Assembly: GCF_014898815.1 (NCBI RefSeq)
Contig: NW_026515545.1
Location: 1,054,001-1,118,000 of the forward strand
From: Panonychus citri
Lineage: Eukaryota > Arthropoda > Arachnida > Trombidiformes > Tetranychidae
Direction: 5' to 3'
Length of the DNA: 64,000 bases
The notes beneath the pieces are model-generated. The model was not told the DNA's origin and searched no databases. It saw only the letters and a program-made list of their open reading frames with translations. Shown here piece after piece: positions 14,630-27,100 of this stretch; the first letter of the stretch is position 1, and each line of letters opens with the position of its first letter. The position numbers and the translations under genes are program-made.

Positions 14630-17600
14630 GAAAAGCCGGAAGATGCTCACGAAGATGATGAGACAAGCATGGAATGAATGTTCAGGGGGAGAAGGTGTAT
14701 ATTCAGTTATCTATCGTAATGTTTACTTAGAACTGAGAGAAAAAAATTGTTTGACTTTATTCGAGACTTGGAGGGATAAGTTAGAACATTTCAGAACTTT
14801 CTCCCTTTCGCCAAGTTATTCTTATTCTAACTCTTTATCTTCTTTATCGTCTTCATCCTTGGAGTTATTTTTTATTCTCTTCAATTTCCTTTACATTTTT
14901 CTGTATTCCAATTCAATCCTATTTCTAGAAAATCACCTTCATCCTGCTTATAAACTTTTCCCATCTCGCCCTCGTAAAAATGATTCACATCATGATATAA
15001 GCGAGATAAACAAAACAAAAAAGTAAATTATATAAATGTCTTCAGATTATTTACCTTAACTACTGATAAAATTACCACTCAGTCCAACGGTGGGAAAATA
15101 TTTCCCTCTCCATGAAAATCTTAACTCAAAACACTCAATTTGTTAATTGGTCATAATCAATTGATGGTTAACCTTTTAAACATAATTAAGCTGTCTCATT
15201 GTTGCTCTTTATTAATCTAATATCTATTGAATTTCAATCATACAGATAATCAATCATCATCATGTTACAACAATTAATCATAATTATCATCTTAATTTTA
15301 TCATGTAATCATGTAACTTGCTCTTACCACTCCCAAGTTATTGAGTTAATTACAGTTACCAGGACAATGATTAATTTTCAGCTGATTAAATATCATCACT
15401 ATTTTTTGATTGTGTTAGTTTCAATCAACCTCTCAGTTGTAATTAGCTTCAGAACAGATTGATATTGAGATTGTTATTGATTTAAATTGTTAAATCAATT
15501 ACCAATCATCAGACCAACAGTTAACAATTAAAAGTATTTACCTATCAAATTGATTGTTGAGTGTGTTAAAAATAAATACGAGGAAACAATTAAAATTAAT
15601 CACATTAATATGAATTAATGTATTCACCTATTGTTTGTTTGTTTAATTGCCTCAAGGTGATTCTGGTTGACAATTTTGACATTACAATTAACTTGGTTAA
15701 GGTTATTTACCTTTTATTTAATATTCATTGACCTCGGGAATCATGTCAACAATTATAAGAAGATCAATAATGATCAGCAATCAAATCCTATTCAATTATC
15801 ATTATTAGGCTTCGCTATTTGTTTATCATATTAATCATCATCTTCATGATAAATACAGTTAATCTTATCTTCCGGCATTGAAATGATGATGATAATGAAG
15901 ATGATCATCATGGATGATAATAGGCTTTTCTTGTTTTGCAATCTAATTTAAAGACAGAGGTTCGAGTTAAGTTGGGAAAAAAAGTTCTACTCGATTTTTT
16001 CGACTTCTCCTCAAAAACAGTAAATAAGTTTTTCATCAATCAGTTTTTTTTTCTGTGCTTCGTCCAAGAAGATATTCTTGATATAATCATGATAAAGGAT
16101 TAGGATGTTGATCAAGTTGAGGATGAAAATGAAGATGAAACCAAAGGGAAAAAAAGAGAGTCGAAAGTTTCGATGAAATCAATGAACAGAATCAGTGATT
16201 GGTTTGAGAAGATGAAGTTGAGATGATATTAAGTCAAGCTTGAAATAGGAAACAATGAACATTATATTGTCTCTCATTTGAAGATGATGATGATGATGAA
16301 GATACGGAAGATTTTCTCTTTCATTTTCTTTCTTATCAAGAACACTTTTTCTCTTCTTTACTTTGTCTCTCTCATCTATCTTTTCGAACTCAAACAACCA
16401 TCTAGTTCGAGATTTTCTTCATCTTCGACTTATCTAAACTAATTCCAACTTCGTAACAATCACAACAAATGATCATGAAGAGACTTAAGAATTACCTTAT
16501 TAATTGGTTACTATTATGATTATTATCATCATCGAATCTTAATCATCATCAAGATCAAGATAGAAATGTAATGTAAATTAACTTTAATTAGAACCTTTTA
16601 ATTTGAAAAGGTCATTTGATCGGAGGGAAAATTTTTCTTCTCTATTTGTTTCAACTTTCGCATATCGGACATTGGTCAACTTATTACTTCCCTTTGGATA
16701 ATAATTTTCCTCCAATGTAATATATATATTGCCTATCTATTCATAGATATTATTTCCGGTAAGTTAACCTTAATCATCTTCATCATTATCATCAGTTGAT
16801 CATGGGGATGAGGGCGGAAGACAGACAGTATATATTAATAAAAGGTTTCTCATTAATTAGATGATAAAAGTTGATTCCTTTTGTTATCCCGAGTCTTTAA
16901 TTTCCGGTTACATTCATCAAACATCAATGTTAATCATTAGGTTGATGATGAGCAAAAAAAGACGATAAATATTACATTAACCCGTTAATTGTGTAAACTT
17001 AATCATCATTAAATTGTTAGCATTTAGAAGTATACAAAAAAGTTTGCAAGGTAAATCAAAATGAGTTTGAAACTTTATCTTCAATTGGTGTCAACAATTA
17101 ATGGGACATTGTAATTTAATTGTCTAATTATTTACTGGTATAAATTGGTTAACCGACTGGGAAAGTGTTAAGAATGGTAACAATTAGTTAATTTTGACAA
17201 TTATTCTGTTGGAAATAGTAAATATTTGCTTAGACTATTTTTTGTTTCGAATGGGGAAAAATTTGAAAAGGCGGGAAAACTTTTATCTTTCCAATCGTTG
17301 GGAAAGTTTAATGGTTTCAATTAGTTTTCATCAATGATAATGATCGTTATTATCATGAAATATGATCAAAATTCAATGATGGTGAAGAAAAAAAAAACTG
17401 ATTCCAAAAAAGATATAAGAATAAATGAAAAATTATCTCTTTTTTCTTGAATGAAAACCTCTGATTCTTATCAAGGAAGAAAGGAAAAAGTTTAAATAAT
17501 GTAAAAAGATGAAGATGAAGATTGAATAAGATTGAGAATGTTTCAAACATGTCATGTTATATTCCCATGGTAAAAATTATCTCTTCAACTGAATCAAACT

Positions 17601-19163
17601 GAAAATCAAGAATCAAATGTGTGTGACCAATGATATCTGAATCATATATTACCTATTGAAAGTAGATTTACCTGTAAGAGGAGAAGAGGAGGAAAAAAAG
17701 ATAAAGTTCTGAAACTTCATGAACCCTCGTCATCCCTTTTTTTTATATCAATGATAAAAACTAACCAGAATTTATTGCTTTGAGTTACTATTGATTTTTA
17801 ATAGCATCGGATTTTCAAATGGATTGATAGCATGGTGAACATGGTGAAATGAGATGAGAGGAATAAGGAGCAAAGAAAAGTTCTGATTCAAGAGATAAGA
17901 TGAAATCAGAAATCAGGAGTAACAGAGGGGAAATCAGAGCAGGTTACATGATAATATTATGGATATAATATGATAACATGAATTCAAGTTTGGTCTTTGA
18001 ACTTTTTCTTCATCGAAAGAGTTTTTTTTTATACTTTTCTAAGACTGAAAATGAATGAGAAAGTTTCAAGAGAAAATTTAATTTCCATTGTCCACTTGTT
18101 GGTCATTTTAGTTGAAAAGTAAAAGGAAAATTTTGGACAAAAGTTGATCAGAAATTTGAAACTACAGGGAGTGAAAGAATTAAGATATTCATTCAGTGAT
18201 AAACTTGATAATGAAAATAAGAGAACCAATCAAAGGGAATTAAAGACAAAGAGAGGAGAAAAAGTTCTGAGATTATCGTCGAATTGAGTTTATGTTCATT
18301 TCTTTACAAGTTCATCTTGATGGGTGGAAAGTGTAACCCACCTTCCCGAACTATCAATCAAATTAGTGTCTAGTGTATTATCGAGGGTGAGATATTTTCA
18401 CCCACCGAGGGCAAAGAAGACAAAAAAAAATATTCATTCACAATTTGATTCTGGTTGATTTACTTTTAATCCCCTTTCCTGTCACAACTAATTTCAACTG
18501 AACCAGAAAAAAAAGATGAATCAAATTTTTCCTCCTCATCTTCATCATCTTTGTCACCTTAGTGATATTGTTATTCAATCGATGGTGGTGATGATGATGA
18601 TGATGATCACCATCATCATCATGATAGAGAGGTGGATGAGATTGGGTGGGTGGATTTACTTTCCCAGGGAAAGCTATTAAATCTTAAACCAAAAGGGATT
18701 AGAGGCTGAGATTTAGCTATAAGATTAAATCTTCACAACTGTAATAATCAATTGATTGTTATGTTCATCCGACATTTTATATATTTATGTGAATTGGAAA
18801 CAATTGTGATTGTTAAACTATTTCAAAAGAAATGTAATCAATTAATTGTTTCTCCTTCTCTATCATTCAAGGATAATCAAGGTAAGTGGAAAAAGTTTTC
18901 TTCTTCTTGTTGGAAAATTAAATTAAAATCAGTTGATTGTGATCATTTTTGATAGATGATCATGATCATGTATATGTAAGGTGGGTTGAAGATTGAGGGT
19001 GGGGTGGGTTTTAAGAGGATCATGTTATCATTATTATTATCATGTAATTGAAATTTGATGTAAAACTAACAAGTAACAATTTAATTATGCATTAAAACTG
19101 TTTAACCAAATAATTAAATGAATATTTTTAATCAATTTAATCCACAATCTATTAAATGTAAAC

Positions 19164-19190
19164 GAGAGAGAGAGAGAGAGAGAGAGAGAG
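19164..19190. repeat. (GA)n microsatellite near the K2P exon
   Basis: About 13 GA units, 210 bases past the K2P exon donor on the minus strand, and so probably inside the K2P intron. Confidence 0.95.
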
Positions 19191-19400
19191 TAACATTTTC
19201 AATCAAATTAATTCAACGATGAATTTTAAACAATCAAAAACTAATTAAGTTACGATGATGATGATGAAAGATTATCAATTATTTCAGAAGAAGACGAAAA
19301 TTAAACACAAACAATTAGTTAATTGTGAACAAGTTAGAAGTTTCTTCAAATTCAATTGAGCAAATTGAAATTGATTGAATACAATTTTCTTTACACTTAC

Positions 19401-19971
19401 CTATTGTTGTAATGACGGTAAGTGAATATAAAAAGGCACCTGAAAATGACCATTGGTCAGTTTGAGGGTTAAATGTTTCTCGGCCATCGTAACCCTCACG
19501 AAAGGCTTGATAGAGTAAATTTTGAAATTTAATTATCTCATTGGTGGTCATCGCTGTCCAGTTTTCCTCTTTTAATATGTTGGTGTTTTCGGTTATCCTC
19601 CAAAGTTTGGACACTGTTTGATTTCGTAAGGTGATCACCTGATTGATACGTTGTCTTTCACTCATTGACTCAAGGGTACTGAATATAAATGCCCCCAGGG
19701 TAGAGTAGCCTAATATTAAAAGTGAAAGTCCAAGGTTAGAGCACAACAGTGAACCCACTCGACGGCAACATCGACATGACCTGGGGCCATTGGAATCACT
19801 AACACCACCATCACCTGAAACATTATCACAATTTAATCCATTAACACAGGTTGGATTAATATCTTTATCCTTGATCACACTGGTCAGTGTCAACAGATCA
19901 TTGTGTTGACCATCAAGTGTTGAATCATTTTTACCATTTAAATTGGTCATTCCAATGTAGTTATCCATCAT
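19401..19971 (-). CDS. Two-pore-domain (K2P) potassium channel, first coding exon only
   Basis: This exon encodes the N-terminal third of a K2P leak potassium channel, a plasma-membrane protein with two pore loops and four membrane segments. The start is ATGATG at 19971. The exon encodes 190 complete residues plus the first base of a Gly codon. Residues 1-70 are hydrophilic. A Cys-rich patch (about 66-77) precedes TM1 (about 76-99). An extracellular cap follows, with N-glycosylation sequons NQT (117) and NWT (137). Pore helix and filter are WSFSGAFLYSLTVITTIG at 174-191. The reading runs into the donor G|GTAAGTG at 19401/19400, exactly before the expected Tyr-Gly of the filter, so the frame past it (to a stop at 19315) is intron. 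TM2 to TM4 and the second pore were not found. The family call is firm; the subfamily is unresolved. Confidence 0.9.
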
Positions 19972-21947
19972 TATTGGTTAATTGTTTGGTTAATTTTTAA
20001 TTTACAATATCAAATAAACACTAACACTGGTCAAACACTGACCACAAGCACAATTTAATTATGATGATGATGATTTTTAGATACACTTGAATCACAATTA
20101 AAACTAAATCAGTGATTATTAAATTGTCTCCAATGATAGCAAATTCAGCTTCTAATAAATTGTTTATTGGTTTAAAAGTTAATTGTTGACTTGATTTTGA
20201 ACGGAAATTATTTTTTTTATTCAATTTATCTATTGATTTATTATGTTTCAACCTTTTGATTGTTAATGTTGTTTCAAACAATTTACTGATTGTTGTTACT
20301 AATCATTAACCTCACCTAACATTTAAAGGTGATTGGTGAAAACAATTGATCTTTAATCACAACAATTAAGTTTCAATCACAATGACAGGAAATCTGATTA
20401 AAATTTATATTTGTCTCTATCAATCCAATTAATTAATATGATTAAAAAAAAATGATTAACAATTTAATTGATAATAATTGGATAGTTTAAATCTATCAAT
20501 TTCTGCTTCATTTTTTGATATAAACTTTACAATTAGCTGATTATGATTAACAAATTAATCAGAATGGTCATTTTTGAAACTTAAATTTGTTTGGTTAATT
20601 GTATTAATCGTTTGCTAATCAAGTTAATTGTGAAGGACCAACAAACTAAAATTGACCAACAACAATCAAATTAACAAAGTAACAGTTAATTTAACTGTTT
20701 AATTAACTTGGATAATCACATATTATGAAAAACACAATCAAATGAATGTGATGAAAATTAAATTTTCTGAATGAACAATTTAGATAATAATCAATTAACA
20801 ATGACAAAAGACCAATAAGAAATTAATTGTAACTCTAATAATAATAATAATTAAATTGTTCAAATAACAACAACAACAACAATAATTATAACTGTTAATC
20901 CAATTGTGAGAAAATTAAATTCCGCAATTAATGGACCACTGATTATGAATTACGATAGATGATTAAGTTGATTGTCTAGTGTAAACAAATCACTTTGATT
21001 AACAACGGAAAGGAAAAACTTTTTAATCCATTATTGATGTTCAATTGTGGTCACTTGACAATACGAGTTAATTGTTAATCACTTTATAACAATTGATTAT
21101 CAATGATGATCGTTGATTGTTATTAACTTGTTATTGATGTTACTCTGATTCTCAGTTGATCAAATGTGATCATCTTTACGTAATAACAACAATTGAATGT
21201 CCAAAGTGAGTCGATATCATGAGAATGCGTGATAACAGAATCGACAGAATTTCATAACTTTCGATTCTGAGCATTTTGAACATTTCGAACTCGAAAGAGA
21301 ATAAAAGAAGAAAACGAAAAATTCTTTTCTCCAATTCCCTTTACAATAGAAACTCATTCACTTAAATTGGTTTAAAATTCATTGATTGTTAACTGATTGT
21401 TCAACTTAATTAATATTCGAGTCACAATTTAATAATATTAATTCATTAATTTCCATTGAAATAACAAACATACAATTTACCAAATCAAATTGAACTTTTA
21501 TCCTAACAATTTTCAACAATTACTTGTTGATTAATCTAAATTGTTACCAATAAATTTGATTACGATTTTAATTCCATCAATTCAATTAATTAATTTACTT
21601 TTCCATTGAAACCAAAATTAGAGAAATGTGTTAATCAATTGCTTGTTGATCGTTGATTTGATTATAATGAAATTTTTTGTTCTCTCAGTTTCTTATTAGT
21701 TTTTAATTACTAATTATCTACTCGATTGTAAGTTTAATGGTCAATCGGATCAAAGTTAATTGTGGAAAATTTTTTGATTCAATTTTGGAGCCAATTGTTT
21801 ATTCATTGAATGAGCAACTCCATTGATCAGCTGATTGGAAATTGAAATTTTCTTCAACAGTTTTGTTTTGATTGTTTGCTGTTTCTTTAATTGTATTGGA
21901 TTTTAATTTGATTACGTGATTTAAATTGTGTTATTTTATTCATCCTA
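19972..21947. promoter_or_regulatory. Divergent intergenic region between the K2P channel and the PPP1R21-like gene
   Basis: About 2 kb of AT-rich DNA separates two gene starts that point away from each other, so both promoters should lie here. It is dense in ACAATTAA/TTAATTGT words. I see no convincing TATA box or initiator and no gene. The antisense frame at 20021-20281 is low-complexity Ile/Leu/Lys sequence. Confidence 0.5.
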
Positions 21948-22322
21948 ATGGGATCATCACTGGATCAAAATAGTTACCTTAATGGTTGCACATCATCTGA
22001 GGCAAGTAATCAGATTGATGAGATGGTTAAACGAGACATTGTTGATCATTTTAGTAAAGAAATGAGTAAATTGATTAAACGTATTAGTGATGCTGATAGC
22101 CGATCAATATCTTATCTATCAGAGTGTCGATCACTTCGTGGACAATTAGAGATGGTTAATCGTGATCTTGAAAGTGCTAAGAAAAAGATTAACGAAAAGG
22201 ATACAATTATTTTCAATTATAAATCACAATTAAGTGTAATGAGTGAACATCTCGCTGCTCTTAATGAGAAAATTGTCCAACAAAAAGATGCTATCGATGA
22301 ATTGACTCACCAATCAAAGTGA
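21948..22322 (+). CDS. Short coiled-coil protein resembling the C-terminus of PPP1R21 (KLRAQ protein, FERRY complex)
   Basis: This is an uninterrupted 124-residue frame. Its C-terminal part, NYKSQLSVMSEHLAALNEKI (about 91-110), closely resembles my recollection of the extreme C-terminus of animal PPP1R21, including the MS-H-L-NE pattern. The upstream segment is heptad-like and rich in Lys, Glu and Leu (about 25-120). PPP1R21 is an early-endosome Rab5 effector subunit of the FERRY complex and about 780 residues long in human. Only the tail is present here. The ATG follows a T-rich leader with in-frame stops and no obvious splice acceptor, so this looks like a complete short gene rather than a last exon, though an unseen upstream exon cannot be excluded. 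MGME1 follows after 261 bases on the same strand. Confidence 0.6.
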   Translation: MGSSLDQNSYLNGCTSSEASNQIDEMVKRDIVDHFSKEMSKLIKRISDADSRSISYLSECRSLRGQLEMVNRDLESAKKKINEKDTIIFNYKSQLSVMSEHLAALNEKIVQQKDAIDELTHQSK

Positions 22323-22583
22323 ATTCCAATCACAATTAACACTTTTGTGCCTCTTATTAATTATACTCACCGATTCTTCAAATTCGCTCACTAACTAATC
22401 AACAATTTCCATCAATAATCATCATTCGTCTTTTTGTTTTCTTCTCAATTTGGTTAATCTCTTCATCTTCTTTTTTTTTATATCAAAATTTTTCTGTTTT
22501 TCTTTTTTTCTTTTCCTTTGTTTACATTTCTCCAAAAGGCCTATACGATTGTCTAATTTGTCTCTACGAAGAAGAAGAAAAAA

Positions 22584-23699
22584 ATGTCTCCGTTAATTGG
22601 ATCAACTAGTTTCAAGATAATTAATTTCCCTGGTTTACTTGGACTTCAATCAATCAATTGGATCAAGTTAAATTTGGTTAACTGGTATTCAAAGAAATCT
22701 ACTGATGATGAATTTTGGTTGGCTCAATTTGAAAAGGAAAATGACCTTATCTATGGACCTAATCGTTGTAATCAAAGTATCAACACCAACAACAACAACA
22801 ACAACAATCAAGGAACAATTAATGGATTGAAACAATTAACACCACTGGAAATTATCAATAATTATTCAGAGGTGTTACCAGTCTCATGGGAACCTGATGA
22901 TTTGATTAAATTTCCTTTAATCAATCCACTACGATTATCTACTAAAACTACTAATCAACGAGATGGTGGTGGTGGTGTTGATTATACAAAAGAGGAGGAA
23001 TTAAATGTTAAACGAAATTTAATCCTCGATAAAGCCAATCTAAAGGTGAAACAATTTCCATCGGTTACCAAAGTTATCGGAGAGACAATGTCAATCTCAT
23101 CGAGAAAAGCGTTAGAATTGTGGAAAAGCCGAATGATTGAGAAATTGGGTGATGAAGGTTTCAAAGAATATCAGCAGAAAATTTTTCGCCGTGGTTATTG
23201 TTTACATCAGAATATCGCAAATAAATTGGAGAAGAAATTTGATCAGGTTGAAATAACCGATGAAATCTCGGGATTTTGGAAAAGTTTGGAAAATGTTTTC
23301 TCACAAATCGATAATGTTAAACTATTGGAGAAACCGGTAACTCACCCATTCCTCTGTTATCGTGGTATAATTGATTGTGTTGCCAATTATCAGAATACCT
23401 GTTACCTGATTGATTGGAAAACTTCATCTAAACCCAAGCCAACAATTTACAATCTTTATGATGAACCCTTACAGGTTGTCTCTTACCTTGGTGCTCTTAA
23501 TTTTGACTATAAATATGATTATCAAGTGATTAAAGCGGCAATTGTTATCTCCTATGAAGATGGTTCACCGGCTCATGTTCATCGTTTATCTCAATCACTT
23601 TGTAAAAATTATTGGATTAAATGGATTCGTCGACTTGACCAATACTGGTCAACATATTTACAAAATAATCAAAAAGCTTTACCAAAAATAGAAACATAA
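22584..23699 (+). CDS. MGME1: Mitochondrial genome maintenance exonuclease 1
   Basis: This is a single-exon gene of 371 residues. MGME1 is a mitochondrial single-strand DNA exonuclease of the PD-(D/E)XK superfamily that trims flaps and degrades linear mtDNA. Visible active-site pattern: His208 in RGYCLHQNIANKLE, Asp264 in CYRGIIDCVA, Asp277 and Lys279 in LIDWKTSSKPKP, and Gln297 in DEPLQVVSYLGALN. The 13-residue spacing between the two Asp residues matches human MGME1. SPSV-type and DGSPAHVHR segments also match the family. The N-terminal 40 residues are hydrophobic and basic with no acidic residue, consistent with a mitochondrial presequence. A poly-Asn run at about 68-75 and a Gly run at about 128-131 are lineage-specific insertions. 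TONSL follows 500 bases downstream on the same strand. Confidence 0.93.
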   Translation: MSPLIGSTSFKIINFPGLLGLQSINWIKLNLVNWYSKKSTDDEFWLAQFEKENDLIYGPNRCNQSINTNNNNNNNQGTINGLKQLTPLEIINNYSEVLPVSWEPDDLIKFPLINPLRLSTKTTNQRDGGGGVDYTKEEELNVKRNLILDKANLKVKQFPSVTKVIGETMSISSRKALELWKSRMIEKLGDEGFKEYQQKIFRRGYCLHQNIANKLEKKFDQVEITDEISGFWKSLENVFSQIDNVKLLEKPVTHPFLCYRGIIDCVANYQNTCYLIDWKTSSKPKPTIYNLYDEPLQVVSYLGALNFDYKYDYQVIKAAIVISYEDGSPAHVHRLSQSLCKNYWIKWIRRLDQYWSTYLQNNQKALPKIET

Positions 23700-23734
23700 A
23701 AATCTAATCAACTTTGTTTTTCTAGATAATAATT

Positions 23735-23740
23735 AATAAA
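23735..23740 (+). terminator. Candidate poly(A) signal of MGME1
   Basis: AATAAA occurs 36 bases after the MGME1 stop codon, a suitable distance for a short 3' UTR. Confidence 0.6.
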
Positions 23741-24199
23741 ATGTAAACAAAAACTTAATTTTCATCTCGAAAATATTAAAAATGGGAAAACTTAACAATC
23801 CAATCTCACAAGAAAAAAAACAATTTAATTTGTAAAAAGAGAAAACGATTAATTGTAGAATTTTTTTTTCTCATTAATTTTAATTGTTCTTCCGATCGAA
23901 TTGGTAATTTAATCAAATTTATTTTCTATCCCATAGTTGTAACGGCGAACATCAGATGGCGCTCATGATAGAATTTCTTTCCATATGTTTGAGCGCGAAA
24001 ACTTTGTTGACATTGTTTTCTTTTTTTTAATCAATTGTTTTCTTTTCTCTTCCAATGTAATCAACTTATTTTCTAATTGCAATTAGTGTTTTATTGATTT
24101 TCTTTTTTTTGTGGTTTTAGAATAGATCTTTGTTGATATTAATCTTCTTTTGTGTGTGTGTGAATTATTGGTGTTTGGAAGGTCTGGTGAGTTGGAAAA
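23741..24199. promoter_or_regulatory. Intergenic region and probable TONSL promoter/5' UTR
   Basis: T-rich DNA lies between MGME1 and TONSL. The GC-rich word CAGATGGCGCTC at about 23952-23963 stands out in this AT-rich setting and resembles the YY1/Pho-type ATGGCG core found near start sites of many metazoan promoters. No other gene is seen. Confidence 0.4.
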
Positions 24200-27100
24200 A
24201 TGGTTCTTTCGGAAGATCTGAAAGATATTCACAGAGACTTAGAGAAGGCTAAACTTAAAGGAGATTATCGTGAAGTGTCCCGATGTTATAATTTTATTGG
24301 TGTTACTTATTCCAATCAAGGTAAATATAAGGAAGCACTGAAAGCTCACCAGAAAGAATTGGAAACCTGTCAAAAAACTAAAGATCGACTTGATGAAGCG
24401 GTTGCCCGTCGGATGATCGGTGATGTTTATTGTGAAATGGGTCAATATAAATCAGCCTTAATCTCTTTCCGTCAATACTTAGAGATTGTTAAATCTTTAA
24501 ATGTGGACGTTGAAATGCAAAGGGCAGCAGTTTGTATGGGTAGAGTTTATTGGCTAATTTATAGTGAAAATACAAAGGAAAATAAAAGAGCTCTTTTTAA
24601 TGCTGGAAAATTTTATTCTAGTGCCTATTCTAGAGCTTCTAAGTAAGTATTTCCTTTTCTCTCTTTTTATTTTCCAATTTCGAAAAGAATTTAACCTTTT
24701 TTGTTCAATTTTTCTATTCTAATATGTTGATAGGTTGACAGGAAAGGTTCCCCAGCAAGAGCTTGATCTGATGATCTGTCGGTGTTTATTGAATTACTCC
24801 CTTGTTCTGGATGCCAAAGCCAACGAGAAGTGTATACCTTATACTAAATCTGCTCTTATTTATGCCAAAAAATGTGGTGAAAAGGATGACATGTTAAGGT
24901 GTCAACTCTCTTTGTCCGGAATGTTACAAAAACGAGGTTTATTTGAAGAGGCTCGAAACATGGTTGAAGAAGCCATGAAAACGGCTAAATTGGTTAAAGA
25001 TTTTGTCCAGTTGGGTGAAGCCTTAATTACCAAAGCAACAATTCTCGCTAATCTAGTTGACTATCAAGGTGCTCGTCATCTATATAAATTGGCCTATCAT
25101 ACAAAGTCAATTGCTGAGGAGCATAAAATTCAGGCCAAATCGGGTCACAAGGTTATGAAAAAAGTGATTGAAACTCTTAAAGAGATTAGCTCAACAACGG
25201 ATTTAGAGGAACATGTAAAGTTTTATGATAAATTGGGTGATTATTTTGTCGAAATTGGTTGTTATTCAAATGCAATCGATTATTATAAACGTGAATTAGA
25301 AGCTGCAATTAAATTGTGTAAACCTGATGAAGAATTGGCCAATATTTACTGTTCCGTTGGACAGACTTACGTTGATAATCAACAATATTCACTTGGACTT
25401 AATTATTATCAAAAGGCTTTAGGACATCGAGAACCAGGATCAGACCTCGAAATTGACTGTTTAGTGACCATATTTGAAATAAAGGTCGAACTTGATTGTG
25501 ATTTCGATACAATTCACCAAGAATTTGAGGAGACACTACCCAAATGTACCAATGATACATTCAGAAAACAGATTCTTTATGCTTATTATAATTATCTAGT
25601 GGACAAGAATAAGCCCGTTATCGAGAAAGAGATCAAATCTAAACTGGAAACGCTCGAGAAACTTAAACCTATTGAAGAGCCTGAAGTTAATGAGGAAACT
25701 GCTGAAGTCGAAAGTTCCAAGTCAGAATCTGATTGTGAAATGTCCGATTTAACTGATATGTCGGAAGCAGAAAATGATGATGAAATTGAAGTTAAAGGTA
25801 AATTTTTACGAACTCGACGAACCCGAAAACTGGCCAATTTTAAAGTTAACGAAAAAGGTGAATCGTCTCTTCATCGGGCTTGTATTGAGGGTAATTATGC
25901 CAATGTGATTAAATTGGTTGAAGGAGGTCACGAGGTTAACGTTCGTGATCACGCTGGTTGGCTGCCCATTCATGAGGCCGCCAATCATGGTTATGCTGAT
26001 ATAGTTGAATATCTGATTAAACACAAAGCTCATCTGAACGATCGGGGTGGATCAGAGTGCGATGAGACCACACCATTGCTCGATGCCTGTGCAAATGGAC
26101 ATGTTTCTGTGATTAGAGTTTTAATTCGTAATGGTGCCAATGTTACATGTCGAGATGCTCGAGGATTTACCCCTTTGGATCATTTGAAGAGGCGAATAGG
26201 AGATGGTGAGGGTTTGACCTCAGATGAAAAGGAAGACGTTCGATTATTATTTAAGGAATTGGAAGATCTCATGAGGAAAGAAGGTTTTGATTTTAATGCG
26301 AAAAATTTGGTTAAAAGAAAACACACCAATTCTAGTGTGATTGGTAAACCGATTGATAATTTTCGCTCCCGTCGAAATCGATCTCCTTCAACAAGTCCAC
26401 CAAGGAAATCTTTAAAATCAAATAAACACCGAGAAGCGGTTGAGGCTAAAAAAGCGTATAAAGAAACCATCTCCTCACTTCGGCGACCTCACGATATTGT
26501 CAATGGTCCACCGCCTGCTAAAAATAAATCAAAATTTCGAGGACTTATCGATGAATCAGAATGTGTAGTTGACGAATGGATGATAAACGATCTGAAACCT
26601 TCGGCATTGAAAGATAAACCAGTTCGAGACGCGTACGAAATGACATCGAGGTTAGAAAAGATTCACGAACGAGGAGAATCATCGACACCGTCATGTTCAT
26701 CGTCAAGGGTTAAAAATAAACAGCGAGAAATGAAACAGACTAAATCTCGAGCACGAAGTGGCCTTGATCGATGTATGAATATAAACGATAGTGATGACCA
26801 AGAATCAGAGGATAAAAGTGAAGACGAAGATGATGACATTATTATCGATGTAAACGATGATGATGATGATAATCGTCCCAAACCAGATGAAACTATTCCC
26901 TCGACTCAGGATTTCCTGGAAGAGCCGACTTTCGAGTGGACACAACAACGAGAATCACCCGAACCTGAACTAACCGAGGACAGTGTTGACTATATGGACA
27001 TTGAAATTAGAGAAAAGGTTCATCGAGAAGACGTAAAGATTATCCAAGATCAAATTCCGACAGAATGGACAGTATATCAACATCATCTTCTCCTCCTCCG

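Larger units (their letters stand above)
1..19400. other. Long gene-poor AT-rich region, possibly introns of the K2P gene
   Basis: I see no coding region I can defend in this stretch. Open frames are short, made of low-complexity Phe/Leu/Ser/Ile/Lys-rich sequence, and lack family motifs. The DNA holds many (GA)n or (CT)n tracts, ATCATGAT/ATGATGAT words, and a very frequent AGAACTTTT/AAAAGTTCT word. The K2P first exon at 19401-19971 is on the minus strand and ends at a donor pointing into this region, so part or all of it may be K2P intron. The remaining K2P exons may be short and unrecognised here, or lie beyond position 1. Confidence 0.5.

Noticed and set aside
14571..15026. 151-residue open frame
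   Set aside because: It begins with a translated (AG)n repeat and continues as low-complexity Ser/Leu/Phe sequence with no family motif.
20021..20281. 86-residue antisense frame upstream of the K2P exon
   Set aside because: Low-complexity Ile/Lys/Asn sequence with no link in phase to the K2P exon, which has its own ATG.
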